A DNA stretch of 64,000 nucleotides from Lysobacter capsici (GCF_014779555.2 NZ_CP094357.1:5084001-5148000); one strand, 5' to 3'; positions 8,221 to 16,616 are shown, counted from the stretch's first letter. The notes: generated by a model from the sequence alone, not told the origin. Numbers and translations are program-made.

Positions 8221-8957
8221 GCGTTTTCTCCTGTTACGCGTGGACAACCTTACGCGGCCGGCGGCTCCGGCGTCACGCACTTTTCGGCCTCTGAGGGTCT
8301 GCTGCTTTGCCTGTTACTTGCACCCACTGCGTACCAACGGGCTGCGTGCGAGGCGCCTGGCAGGGTTCAGTTGCGCCGAGAGGCTACATCGCAGACCTGG
8401 GGCCGCATTTGCGAATAGGGGCGATGCGGTTGCGAAGGCCCGGCAGGCCTACCGGAGGGACGGCGAGGTGGTCGCATGAAGCTATTTCATATTCCGTAGA
8501 ACGGGCGGGACATTCGCTAAAGCCAATTTGGCATTCCGGAGTACCGATTCGCTGTTCGCGTGAAGCTCTTTCGGACTGCGTAGTCCAAATCTGCTGCTCG
8601 CGAAGGACGTTTTCGTACTCCGCAGTCCCGATCCGGGACTCGCGTGAAGCTATTTCGGACTCCGTAGCCTCGATTTCGGACTCGCGAATGACGCTTTCGC
8701 ACTCGGGAGTACCGATCTGCTGCTCGCATGCAGCTTTTTCGGATTCCAAAGCAGCAATCCGCTATTCGCATGGAGCTTTTTCGGACTCCGGAATGAATCG
8801 CCGGCGTTTCGATGGGGCTTTTTCGGATTACGGAATGGAAAAAATACATATCAATGGTACATGTCGAGCCGGACGAGGCGCGCGCGGCATCTGGAGTCGC
8901 TCTTCACCGTGCCAGTGTCAGCAACCCCACTCCGGCGACTACACGGCAAGACCCGGC
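8221..8957. other. Long gap dominated by a 42-bp tandem repeat
   Basis: This 737-base gap between two minus-strand genes contains the tandem array at 8470-8847. Reading frames of 110 to 290 codons cross it on both strands only because the unit length is a multiple of three and lacks stop codons. The rest shows no convincing gene. Confidence 0.6.
8470..8847. repeat. Nine-unit 42-bp imperfect tandem repeat
   Basis: Units start at 8470, 8512, 8554, 8596, 8638, 8680, 8722, 8764 and 8806, each exactly 42 bases. The shared core reads roughly TTCGCGTGAAGCTNTTTCGG followed by ACTCCG and a variable tail ending near CCGATCTGCT. Units diverge by substitution, with no change of length. All copies stay open in one plus-strand and two minus-strand frames; one minus-strand frame gives a 14-residue repeat rich in Glu, Ser and Arg. 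Confidence 0.9.
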
Positions 8958-9248
8958 TCAGCGCGTGTGCGGCGTCGCCCGCGCCTTGCGGGCTGGGCGG
9001 GTACGCGCGGCCGGTGGGCTGACGCGTGCCTTCAGCTCCACCGCGAGGCGACGCTGCTCGGACTCGGGCAGCAGGCCGAAGGCGAGGATCACCTCCGCCA
9101 GATCGGCGTTGTCGGCGTAGAGGTAGGCCAATGGAACGCCGAGGGAGTCGGCCCAATTTCGAGCGATCGCCAGATTAGCTTCGCTTAAGAAGGCCTCGCG
9201 ACGCTGAGGCGAGTTAGCAAAAGATGCTTGTGGCGCAGGAACGGGCAT
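8958..9248 (-). CDS. Small XRE-associated regulator-like protein
   Basis: This 96-residue protein starts at 9248 with GGAAGGAG well placed. The sequence ANLAIARNWADSLGVPLAYLYADNADLAEVILAF resembles the part of XRE/Cro-type regulators just after the helix-turn-helix, where the phrase LGVPLAYLY is common. The canonical helix-turn-helix is not complete, so this may be a degenerate or reduced regulator. The C-terminus is basic and alanine-rich. Two operator-like sites lie just upstream (9320-9330 and 9341-9351), which suggests control by the XRE protein encoded at 9414-9656. Confidence 0.65.
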   Translation of the reverse strand: MPVPAPQASFANSPQRREAFLSEANLAIARNWADSLGVPLAYLYADNADLAEVILAFGLLPESEQRRLAVELKARVSPPAARTRPARKARATPHTR

Positions 9249-9319
9249 GCGCGGCTCCTTCCGAAGATTGCTGTGGCTATTCGTGATGACCGATCCAGAG
9301 ATCACCAACATCCTTATAT

Positions 9320-9351
9320 CCCGTTTTGGGGTAATTTCAACCCGTTTTGGG
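9320..9351. promoter_or_regulatory. Paired operator-like sites CCCGTTTTGGG
   Basis: Two identical 11-bp copies, CCCGTTTTGGG, at 9320-9330 and 9341-9351, start 21 bases apart (about two helical turns). They lie in the leader between the XRE gene and the downstream 96-residue gene. The flanks ATATCCC and GGGATAT add an outer inverted repeat. A third related copy lies at 9687-9697. Confidence 0.65.
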
Positions 9352-9413
9352 ATATGCAATGCAACGAAAAGCTCGCGATCCACAACAAAGGTGCGGCGCG
9401 AGCATGCAGATGA

Positions 9414-9656
9414 TTACTTGCGGGACTTAGCGACCTGCCGGATGACATCGCCCGGATCGACATCGAGACAGGCACACACATGCATGAAGTCGATGACATC
9501 GAGCCGGCGCTCGCCCAATTCGTACTTGGAGACGAACGATTGTGCGCGGTGCAGCTTGTCAGCTACCTGGGTCTGCGTAAGCCCGGCGCGCTCGCGCGCT
9601 TCCACCAACAACTGGCGCAGACGGAGGTACTCGGGCTTGTTGAGGACTGTAGGCAC
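9414..9656 (-). CDS. XRE-family helix-turn-helix transcriptional regulator
   Basis: This 80-residue, single-domain DNA-binding protein starts at GTG 9656. The helix-turn-helix spans about residues 12-65: LLVEARERAGLTQTQVADKL then SFVSKYELGERRLDVIDF, matching the Cro/C1 family closely. Its short length and lack of a sensing domain resemble phage or restriction-modification control proteins. An operator-like CCCATTTTGGG site lies 31-41 bases upstream of the start, which suggests autoregulation, and two more lie before the next gene. It sits beside a probable defence ATPase gene (9782-11533) and could regulate it. Confidence 0.92.
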   Translation of the reverse strand: MPTVLNKPEYLRLRQLLVEARERAGLTQTQVADKLHRAQSFVSKYELGERRLDVIDFMHVCACLDVDPGDVIRQVAKSRK

Positions 9657-9686
9657 CCGGAAAGCCTAAAGCCCAGATCGGAATAA

Positions 9687-9697
9687 CCCATTTTGGG
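9687..9697. promoter_or_regulatory. Operator-like site upstream of XRE gene
   Basis: CCCATTTTGGG lies in the promoter region of the minus-strand XRE gene. It has dyad symmetry TA-N-CCCA-TTT-TGGG-N-TA and matches the two copies at 9320-9351 in all but one base. Confidence 0.6.
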
Positions 9698-9781
9698 CTA
9701 ATGGTTTAGATCACACCCACGCTGGACAATCCGCTCAGGGGCTTAGCCTCGAATGTCTCGCCATCAGAAGCCTCTAAGAAG

Positions 9782-11533
9782 CTAACTTTTTAAATCAGGC
9801 AATCTCTCTAAAACGCGTTTTCGCAATCCGGATTTCTCATCCGCAAGCAGGTTCAGTACATGGTCACGGTATTTTTCTTCCGTCAATTTAAACGCGCCGG
9901 CAGCTGCATCAATTGACGACTTACCCCTAAAAACTACAAGGGCGTCCATGTACTCGCCCTGCAATGCCTCATCAACCGTCTTAATAGCTCGCTCGTAGCA
10001 GGCCGAAGCATCTGCCGCCTGCACGGCTAATTCGACCGCTGCAACCAGATCCGATTTTGAATCTCCAGCCCGATTAACTTTCTGCAAGGCATGTCTAACG
10101 TTGTATTGCGCACGCTCCGCGATGATCGCCAACCTCGCTTTCGATGCCTGATGAACCACTCTTTTTTTTGCCTCGGATACAATATCTTCCGGATTCTGCA
10201 CCCCTGTGATCGCGGCGCAAGCCTCTAAGCATTCCGGCAAGATATAGAGACATTCGACTGCACCCACTGGAAGGACATACACATCATTTTTTTGATGACT
10301 GTCGATCTCCGAACTGGGCCTATCATCCCGATCTATTAATCCTCTCACGTGCAAATGATGAAGCGCGGCCTGACGCCTGAATCCATTTACACATGCCACG
10401 ACTTTTTGCCAGTTGTCGCAAGGAATAACCAGATGATCGGAGTAGACAATCTCAAGAAACTTCTGATCTAAGCCCCCAACCTTTCCCTCAACAAAGACCA
10501 CTGGACGTCGCGACCCAAGCAACTTCAGCGTCAAATCAACAGGAAGATCGTCAGACTGAGCTACTTCAGCCCAAATCCAAATGCCGTCTCGCGGTACTTT
10601 CCCAGCCGGCGGCGTAGGCACCGGCCCCATTGCCATCAGCCCCTGCGCGTCGCTTTCACATTCCTTATCAGATGGCAAAGCTGCTTGATAATCAAGTAAA
10701 GCAATCTTCTTTGCGCCCAGCCTACTCGCCGCAAACTGAATACTATGCGTCATATATATAAAACAGCAATCTTTTCGCACAGACTCCAACTGATCCCACA
10801 AGAAAGATTGAATTGCCTCATGGAGATGCACTTCCGGCTCATCGATTACTATGCGAGAGCTTTTTGGAGCTAGCAAAATGCTACCAATGAGATAGAGCCC
10901 GACACGTTCCCCATCACTCATCAGGCTCGCAGCGTAGGGCTCATCGTCTGACTTACTTTTTGCAGAGAGCGTGTGATCCCCTACCAATAACTCTCGACCT
11001 TTAAAGACCTTCTCCCACAATTCCTTAAGCCTAATCAGATCATCTGGGCCCGCCTTCCCAGGACCAAATTGCGATGACTGACCCGCCTCATAGTATCGAA
11101 GAGCATCCGCTGTTCTCGCTGAGAAGAGTGCATTAATTAACGCACCATAGTCGGCCATAGAGCCCACAACCGGATCGCCACCAACACGAGTATGGCGAAC
11201 TCCTATACCGGATGGCCCGCCCAGACCACTATTCAACTCTGCGCTTGCCTCTTCCCAAGACTTTCTAGCCGCACTCGGCGGGAGATCAAGAACACGTTGC
11301 GCCGATATCCTATAAACACCCTCATTTCGTTTACTGTCCGAATGATAGTGGCTAGCTTGGTGCCGGCGAACCGATGGATTTTCCAGCCATGCGCCAAACC
11401 TAGTCTTCCCTGAGCCGTTTGCGCCAACTATAACTATCTTTCCATTATGAGCGACGGCGCTTTCTCCCAAGCTACCGTCCGGCAAATTTGGCATCATCAG
11501 GTCAGGCCAAATGATTTTAACTTCGTTTTGCAT
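9782..11533 (-). CDS. ABC-type ATPase fused to DUF4435 (TOPRIM-like) domain; probable defence protein
   Basis: The 583 residues have two parts. The N-terminal ATPase has Walker A GANGSGKT (37-44), a signature-like LMSDGER, Walker B RIVIDEPEVHLH (about 228-240) and a switch histidine in YMTHS. From about 345 the protein shows DUF4435 features: VVFVEGKVGG, PCDNWQKVVACVN, GLIDRDDRP (about 398-406) and VGAVECLYILPE. In PARIS defence these two functions are AriA (ATPase) and AriB (DUF4435 nuclease), sometimes fused; OLD and other TOPRIM ATPases are related. The gene is clearly lower in G+C than its neighbours and sits beside XRE regulators, both signs of transfer. The anti-phage role is inference. 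Confidence 0.82.
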   Translation of the reverse strand: MQNEVKIIWPDLMMPNLPDGSLGESAVAHNGKIVIVGANGSGKTRFGAWLENPSVRRHQASHYHSDSKRNEGVYRISAQRVLDLPPSAARKSWEEASAELNSGLGGPSGIGVRHTRVGGDPVVGSMADYGALINALFSARTADALRYYEAGQSSQFGPGKAGPDDLIRLKELWEKVFKGRELLVGDHTLSAKSKSDDEPYAASLMSDGERVGLYLIGSILLAPKSSRIVIDEPEVHLHEAIQSFLWDQLESVRKDCCFIYMTHSIQFAASRLGAKKIALLDYQAALPSDKECESDAQGLMAMGPVPTPPAGKVPRDGIWIWAEVAQSDDLPVDLTLKLLGSRRPVVFVEGKVGGLDQKFLEIVYSDHLVIPCDNWQKVVACVNGFRRQAALHHLHVRGLIDRDDRPSSEIDSHQKNDVYVLPVGAVECLYILPECLEACAAITGVQNPEDIVSEAKKRVVHQASKARLAIIAERAQYNVRHALQKVNRAGDSKSDLVAAVELAVQAADASACYERAIKTVDEALQGEYMDALVVFRGKSSIDAAAGAFKLTEEKYRDHVLNLLADEKSGLRKRVLERLPDLKS

Positions 11534-11891
11534 GCGCCCCGGCTCCGATCAAGCACGCTATTTGCTAATAAAACTAAAACCTCACCATGCCTTTCATCAT
11601 AGTGAAATAGGTTGCAGCGACACATTGCTCCGCTAAGTTCGCCCCCACCGCTAAAACGCCCCTCGTTCGGCTTCAATTCGCATGACTTAACCAAACCATC
11701 CCTTTAATTCGAGCATTTTAGCCAACTGGCAAAGCTGCCCTCTGGATGCGAACTTTAGCCGACGCGGCGTTACGCCGTTTGAGATGCCACCCGACTTCCG
11801 TCAATCGGTTTGTCGGTGGCTCGCAGATATATACGGCTTTTATCAATCGGCTCGCTTACGATCACGACACCCCCGTCTTCGTGCCTCGACC
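11534..11891. other. Lower-G+C intergenic region upstream of the ATPase gene
   Basis: The 358 bases between the divergent ATPase and VOC genes hold no convincing gene. The part next to the ATPase (11534-11720) is A+T-rich like that gene and probably contains its promoter; the rest returns to the local G+C-rich composition, marking one edge of the accessory block near 11720. Confidence 0.5.
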
Positions 11892-12272
11892 ATGCCCCGC
11901 CCTACCCTAGCAACAATAGAGATCAAAGCCTTCCTTCCGACCCAAGACTTCGACTTCTCGAAGCGCTTCTACGAAGCCATCGGCTTCACCATCCCCTGGT
12001 CCGACGACACCCTCGCCTACGTCCACCACGGCCATTGCAGTTTCCTGCTGCAGAAGTTCTACGTCCCCGAGCACGCGCAGAATTTCCAGATGCATCTGCT
12101 GGTGGAGAACGCGGACGATTGGTGGCGGCATCTGGACGAGCTGAAGATCGCCGATACCTTCGGCGTGGCGATCGGCGAGCCCGAGGATCAGCCCTGGGCC
12201 ATGCGCGATTTCACGCTTTTCGATCCCAGCGGAGTGTTGTGGCGGATCGGGCATAACTTGCCGCTTCGATAG
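11892..12272 (+). CDS. VOC-family (glyoxalase/bleomycin-resistance) protein
   Basis: This 126-residue protein has the vicinal-oxygen-chelate layout: IEIKAFLPTQDFDFSKRFYE, then LAYVHHGHCSFLLQ, a second half with FQMHLLVENADDWW, and the ending FTLFDPSGVLWRIGHN typical of the fold. Such proteins bind small molecules or metals and include antibiotic-binding proteins and dioxygenases; substrate unknown. The ATG at 11892 is used because the upstream extension is arginine-rich and unlike the family. Confidence 0.88.
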   Translation: MPRPTLATIEIKAFLPTQDFDFSKRFYEAIGFTIPWSDDTLAYVHHGHCSFLLQKFYVPEHAQNFQMHLLVENADDWWRHLDELKIADTFGVAIGEPEDQPWAMRDFTLFDPSGVLWRIGHNLPLR

Positions 12273-12324
12273 TGCTGTGCATGATCGGCATCAAACATCG
12301 GCTCGTTGAAGCAATCCAGCCGCA

Positions 12325-12747
12325 TCAACGGTGAAACGTGATGTCAATCCGATCAACGATGATGCCGACTCGTACGCCGTCGAGATAATCGTATTCCGGT
12401 GACATTGATCCCTCTTCGTCACCGATCACGAGGCCGCAAGCATGCACGCTGCTGCCGTGCAGAGTGCCGTGGATTTCATAACGCGAACTTCCGTCGACAC
12501 GCTTGATCGTGTCTGGCATGTTGTCATCCAGCCGCCATATACGTAAGTCATCTATCTCCATCGCCGAAAAGCTGGCCCAGAGGTCGAGGCCGACATCGTC
12601 GCTAGTCGCTTCGCCGAAGCCGAAGCAACTCAGCACGATTGCACCGAAACCAATAATCACTTCGTCGGTTTCGTACACGCCCAGAACTCGCACGAGTCGG
12701 GCGTTGCTCGCCTGAGGGACTTGCTGGCTCGAAATCTTCATCGACAT
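12325..12747 (-). CDS. Hypothetical protein
   Basis: This 140-residue acidic soluble protein has no signal peptide. It has alternating strands (ARLVRVLGVYETDEVIIGFG, YEIHGTLHGSS, VRVGIIVDRIDITFHR) and looks like a small beta-rich domain. A second in-frame ATG lies two codons downstream. No family or motif recognised, and the neighbours give no clear hint. G+C is somewhat lower than the surrounding core genes. Confidence 0.6.
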   Translation of the reverse strand: MSMKISSQQVPQASNARLVRVLGVYETDEVIIGFGAIVLSCFGFGEATSDDVGLDLWASFSAMEIDDLRIWRLDDNMPDTIKRVDGSSRYEIHGTLHGSSVHACGLVIGDEEGSMSPEYDYLDGVRVGIIVDRIDITFHR

Positions 12748-12832
12748 CTTGAGATGGCCTGGGCGGTGGTGTCACTTGCCATGGTTGCACGGGTGTCTGC
12801 GTCGCTCGGGGAACGGCCCTGGCGATGCCCTC

Positions 12833-13171
12833 TCAATCCACAGGTATATGCTCCATGGCCTCGCGAATCTTGGCCAGCAGTATCTCGCCGAGCTGATCGT
12901 CGCTGATCGGGCCGCCGTCTACGCGGCGCATGACTGTGTGGATCGCGAGGCCGAACGACAGTCGGAAATAGCGCATCAACCAGATTTTACTGTCGCGCAA
13001 GTCCGGCTCGACCGCGTAAGCCCGCGCGACGATTGCAGCCACGTTTTCACCGGCTCTTGCCGCGGCGCGCATGGCGTCGACCACGTCCTCGCTGAAATCC
13101 CTGGCGGGGCCTTCGCCGCGCAATGCGAAAGACCGGGAGTCTGCGGGGTTGCGCTCGGAAGGGTCGGTCAT
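12833..13171 (-). CDS. Hypothetical protein
   Basis: This 112-residue soluble, largely helical protein starts at ATG 13171; a TTG ten codons upstream is less likely. Features are an alanine-rich helix (DAMRAAARAGENVAAIVARA), a middle with WLMRYFRLSFGLAIHTVM, and the C-terminal DDQLGEILLAKIREAMEHI. No catalytic motif or family recognised. No strong ribosome site is seen before the chosen start. Confidence 0.6.
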   Translation of the reverse strand: MTDPSERNPADSRSFALRGEGPARDFSEDVVDAMRAAARAGENVAAIVARAYAVEPDLRDSKIWLMRYFRLSFGLAIHTVMRRVDGGPISDDQLGEILLAKIREAMEHIPVD

Positions 13172-13503
13172 GGGGGTTGCTTCTGGGTGCGGTTGGATCA
13201 AGGGATCGTTTTTACGCGGCGCCCTGGGTATTCGGTGGAATGGGGCGGTGGGGAAAGCGAGAGCTCGACCTTAGTCGACGGGATTGGGGTTTACGAATCT
13301 TGATTGGAATGGTCGCGGGAGTTGAGGGTGCTCGGTCGCGGCTTGCGCCGCTCCTACAGGGGGGGACGAAGCTGGCGTCGCGATTGGGGGGCGGGCTTGA
13401 CGATGAGCGGCAGCCAGAAACGAAACGGCCGCGAGGAGCGATGTGGGCTCCGACGCGGCCGTTTGGTTTTTAGCGCCGGGTGGGACCGGGCGCGGTTGCA
13501 GGC
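13172..13503. other. Intergenic region with REP-like element
   Basis: There is no convincing gene in these 332 bases. A REP-like sequence at about 13333-13359 (CGGTCGCGGCTTGCGCCGCT onward to CTCCTACAG) is the reverse complement of the element at 2783-2809 and belongs to the same family as the hairpins at 61801-62293. Confidence 0.6.
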
Positions 13504-15201
13504 TTACTTGCTCGGACGCTGATCCGCCGTCTCGTCGCGCGCGGCGCGGAACTCGGAGTCTTCGCTCCAGTTCGGCCACTTGTTGGAGTTGGCCAGTTCG
13601 TTGCCCAGGGTGTAGAGGATCTGCATGTCGCGGGCCATGCCGGCGAAGGTCCAGGTGGATTCCCACTGGTCGGCGGGCTGGTGGTAGCGGTCGCGGTTGT
13701 AGGCTTCGCTCTCGGCCTTGCCGGCGGCGATGCCGCCGTCGACCTTGTCTTCGCCCGAGCCGAACGAGATCGCCGGGACGCCGCGCTTGGCGAAGGGGAA
13801 GTGATCGGAGCGGAAGAAGTGGCCGGCTTCGGGCTTCGGGTCGTCGACGTAGCTCAGGTTCCAGCGCTGGGCGGTGCTGATCAGGTCGGTCAGCAGGTCC
13901 TGCTTGGCGCTGCCGGAGGTGGTGAAGTCGCGCGAGGGGCCGGTCGGGTCGAGGGCGTCCATGTTGATGACGGCGACGGTCTTGGCCAGCGGGTACAGCG
14001 GACGCGCGGAGTAGTACTCCGAACCCAGCAGGCCCTTTTCCTCGGCGGTGACGTTGAGCAGCACGATCGAGCGCTGCGGCTTCTTGCCCTTGGCGAAGGC
14101 GCGGCCGATCTCGATCAGCGCGGCGGTGCCGGTGGCGTTGTCGACGGCGCCGTTGTAGATCTTGTCGCCCTTCGCATCGGGCTGGCCGACGCCCAGGTGA
14201 TCCCAGTGCGCGCTGTAGATGACGGTTTCGTCGGGCTTCTTGCTGCCGTCGATGCGGCCGACGATGTTCTGCGAGGTGATGACCTGGCTGTCGACGGCGT
14301 AGTTGGCCGACAGGGTCACGTTCTTGAGCACGACCGGCTTGAACTCGCGGGTCTGGGCCTGCTTCTTGAGTTTTTCGAAGTCCAGGCCGGCGCTCTTGAA
14401 CAGGCTGACGGCGAGGTCGCGCTGGATCCAGCCTTCCATCGTCGGGTGGGTGGCGCTGGGCTTGTCGCGCACCACGTCGAACATGGTGTTGGTGTTGGAG
14501 TTCTTGACCGTGGCCCAGCCGTAGGACGCCGGCTCGGTTTCGTGGACGATCAGCAGGCCGAGCGCGCCGCGGCGGGCGGCTTCTTCGAACTTGTAGGTCC
14601 AGCGGCCGTAGTAGGTCATGGCCTTGCCGCCGAAGTCGCCGTTGCCGGATTCGAAGTCGGGGTCGTTGATCAGCACGACGGCGATCTTGCCTTTCAGGTC
14701 GACGCCCTTGAAGTCGTCCCACTGGCGCTCGGGCGCGGCGACGCCGTAGCCGGCGAACACCAGGGGGGCGTTCTTGAAGCTGACGCTCTTGGAACCGTCG
14801 AGCGCGGCGCGCACGGCGATCTCGTTGCCCTGGGTGAGGGCGCGGGCCTTCTTCTTGACCGCGACCGACAGGGTCGGGGTGCCGGCGATTTCGGTGCGCA
14901 GCAGCGGCACGGCCTGGGTCCACAGGCGCTTGCCGTCCTTGAGGTCGCCGCCGGGCTGGATGCCGGCCGCCTTCATCTGGGCGACCACGTAGTCGATGGT
15001 CTTGGTCTCGCCGGCGGTGGCCGGGCCGCGGCCTTCAAACTCGTCGGAGGACAGGGTCTTGACCTCGTCGGACAGGCGCTTGGTGTCGAAGGTCGGGGCT
15101 TTGGGCGCCTTCGGGGCTTTGGCGGGCTTGGCGGCGTAGGCCGGCAGCGACAGGACGGCGGCGCAGAGCACCGCCAGGGGCGTGGCGATTGGCAACTTCA
15201 T
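13504..15201 (-). CDS. Secreted M28-family metallopeptidase with PA domain
   Basis: This 565-residue exported aminopeptidase-like zinc enzyme has a signal peptide at about residues 1-23 (ends PAYAA) followed by a Lys/Ala/Pro-rich linker. A PA (protease-associated) insertion lies around 120-270 (VFAGYGVAAPERQWDDF, LIVHETEPASYGW). The M28 zinc ligands follow in order: AHWDHLG (His about 332), GAVDNATG (Asp about 352), TAEEKGLLGS (Glu pair about 388), INMDAL (Asp about 414) and RYHQPADQ (His about 504). It probably hydrolyses N-terminal residues of peptides outside the cytoplasm. It is transcribed alone; a longer antisense-frame reading inside it is a shadow. Confidence 0.95.
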   Translation of the reverse strand: MKLPIATPLAVLCAAVLSLPAYAAKPAKAPKAPKAPTFDTKRLSDEVKTLSSDEFEGRGPATAGETKTIDYVVAQMKAAGIQPGGDLKDGKRLWTQAVPLLRTEIAGTPTLSVAVKKKARALTQGNEIAVRAALDGSKSVSFKNAPLVFAGYGVAAPERQWDDFKGVDLKGKIAVVLINDPDFESGNGDFGGKAMTYYGRWTYKFEEAARRGALGLLIVHETEPASYGWATVKNSNTNTMFDVVRDKPSATHPTMEGWIQRDLAVSLFKSAGLDFEKLKKQAQTREFKPVVLKNVTLSANYAVDSQVITSQNIVGRIDGSKKPDETVIYSAHWDHLGVGQPDAKGDKIYNGAVDNATGTAALIEIGRAFAKGKKPQRSIVLLNVTAEEKGLLGSEYYSARPLYPLAKTVAVINMDALDPTGPSRDFTTSGSAKQDLLTDLISTAQRWNLSYVDDPKPEAGHFFRSDHFPFAKRGVPAISFGSGEDKVDGGIAAGKAESEAYNRDRYHQPADQWESTWTFAGMARDMQILYTLGNELANSNKWPNWSEDSEFRAARDETADQRPSK

Positions 15202-15725
15202 TGGGGAGGCCCTCGGTAGGTCGGCCGATGGTAGCTAGGTGGGGGTGAAGGGTCTATCGGGCTTTGGCTGGGGATGGGGGTTTGTTTGTGGGTGGAGTGG
15301 TGGTGGACGGGCTAAGAGCGAATCCCCCTACCCCCCTTTTGCAAAGGGGGGAAAAGCGTGGCGCGGGGACTGGAAGGTGGCCGGTCTAGCGGCTGATCGG
15401 CTATCGGTTCGTCGGGCTATCGTTTGAGCGCCTGTCGGTTTGTCGGCGTATCAGGTTGTCGGCCCATGGGTTGATCGGGCTATCGGCTTGTATGAGCGTG
15501 CGGGTCAATTCGCCCACTTTGAAAAAGGGGGCTGCGCCCTGCGATGTGTGAGGTCGGGTTGTAGTGGCTGGCGCGGGGGATTTGCTTTTGCGCTTGGTGT
15601 TGGAGGAAGAGCAAATCCCCCCTGCCCCCTTTTTTAAAGGGGGGAAAAGCACAGGGCAGTCGGAGAGACGACGAATCGGAGAAACGCGACGAATCGGAGA
15701 AACGCAGCCAAGCGGTTGCGGCGGC
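15202..15725. repeat. Intergenic region with G/C-run hairpins and short tandem repeats
   Basis: No gene is supported. Two similar hairpins, each with a run of C, then T, then A, then G (CCCCCCTTTTGCAAAGGGGG at about 15331, and a related one at about 15620-15645), are followed by AAAAGC and look like one dispersed element in two copies. Between them (15390-15490) are degenerate TCGG-containing repeats. An 18-bp direct tandem repeat (CGACGAATCGGAGAAACG) covers 15669-15704. Confidence 0.6.
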
Positions 15726-16616
15726 TCAGGCGCCACGCAGGCGCATCGGATTCGGCGCGGGGTTCGGCGCGGTGGCCGGCAAGTCGCGGATCAGTTTGCC
15801 GAACTCGCAGACCGCCGGCGCGGCGTCGAGCGAGTTCCAGATCAGCACGAACTCGGCGTCGGGCAAGGTCGGCAGGCCGTATTCGCCGTCGACGATGCGC
15901 ATGCCCGGTTCGACGTCGTCCTCGGCCATCACCGTGATCGCAAGGCCGGCGAGGATCGCCGCGTGCAAGCCCTGCTGGCTCGGCGAGGTGAACACCACAT
16001 GCCATTCGACCGCGGTGCCGTCCAAGGCCGAGATGCCGACCTGCCGGTTGATGCACGGCGGCGGGAAGAAGGCGAACGGCAGTGACGTGTTGGCGGGGAC
16101 GTCGAAGTAATCGGCAGCGACCCAGACCCAGCGCGTGCGCCGCAACACGGTGCCGGCGCCGCTATCGGGCAAGGCGATGATCACCGCGAGGTCGAGTTCG
16201 TCGGCTTCGACCATCTGCCGCAGGTCCATGCTCATGCTGACGCTGACGTCCAGGCGGATCGACGGGAACGCGCGCGCGAACTGACACAGCACATTGGGCA
16301 AACGATCGCCGATGAAGTTTTCGGGCACGCCGAAGCGGACCACGCCGGCGATCGGCGAGGGCTGAAAGCGCCGGGTCAGTGCGTCCAGCGATTGCAGGAT
16401 CTGGCCGGCATGGCGCAGGAAGTCTTCGCCGTCTTCGGTCAGGGTCAGGCGGCGGGTGGTGCGGCGCAGGAGCGGGCGGCCGACTTGATCTTCCAGGCGG
16501 CGGATCTGGTGGCTGATCGCCGACTGGGTCAGGTGCAGGCGCTCGGCGGCACGGGTGAACCCGCCGGTTTCGGTGACGGCGACGAAGGTGCGCAGCAGGG
16601 CCGGGTCGAAGTCCAT
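15726..16616 (-). CDS. LysR-family transcriptional regulator
   Basis: This is a 296-residue protein. The N-terminal winged helix-turn-helix (about residues 5-65) shows TFVAVTETGGFTRAAERLHL, TQSAISHQIRRLEDQ and PLLRRTTRRLTLTEDG. The C-terminal substrate-binding domain begins near residue 90 (GVVRFGVPENFIGDRLP). The start at 16616 fits the family length; an in-frame extension to 16661 is less likely. It is divergent from a DHA2-type efflux gene (start 16980), and LysR proteins usually control a divergent neighbour, so efflux control is the likely role. The ligand is unknown. Confidence 0.95.
   Translation of the reverse strand: MDFDPALLRTFVAVTETGGFTRAAERLHLTQSAISHQIRRLEDQVGRPLLRRTTRRLTLTEDGEDFLRHAGQILQSLDALTRRFQPSPIAGVVRFGVPENFIGDRLPNVLCQFARAFPSIRLDVSVSMSMDLRQMVEADELDLAVIIALPDSGAGTVLRRTRWVWVAADYFDVPANTSLPFAFFPPPCINRQVGISALDGTAVEWHVVFTSPSQQGLHAAILAGLAITVMAEDDVEPGMRIVDGEYGLPTLPDAEFVLIWNSLDAAPAVCEFGKLIRDLPATAPNPAPNPMRLRGA

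Noticed and set aside
8470-8847. CRISPR array
   Set aside because: Units are directly adjacent and there is no unique spacer between conserved repeats; variation is spread over the whole unit. No cas gene is nearby.
8307-9188. 293-codon plus-strand gene across the 42-bp repeat
   Set aside because: It is open mainly because the repeat unit is stop-free and a multiple of three, and it runs antisense into the regulator gene at 8958-9248, which has a good ribosome site.
13271-14923. 550-codon minus-strand reading inside the M28 peptidase
   Set aside because: It is a different frame of the same strand; the peptidase frame has a signal peptide and all five zinc-ligand motifs, while this one is Arg/Pro-rich without motifs.
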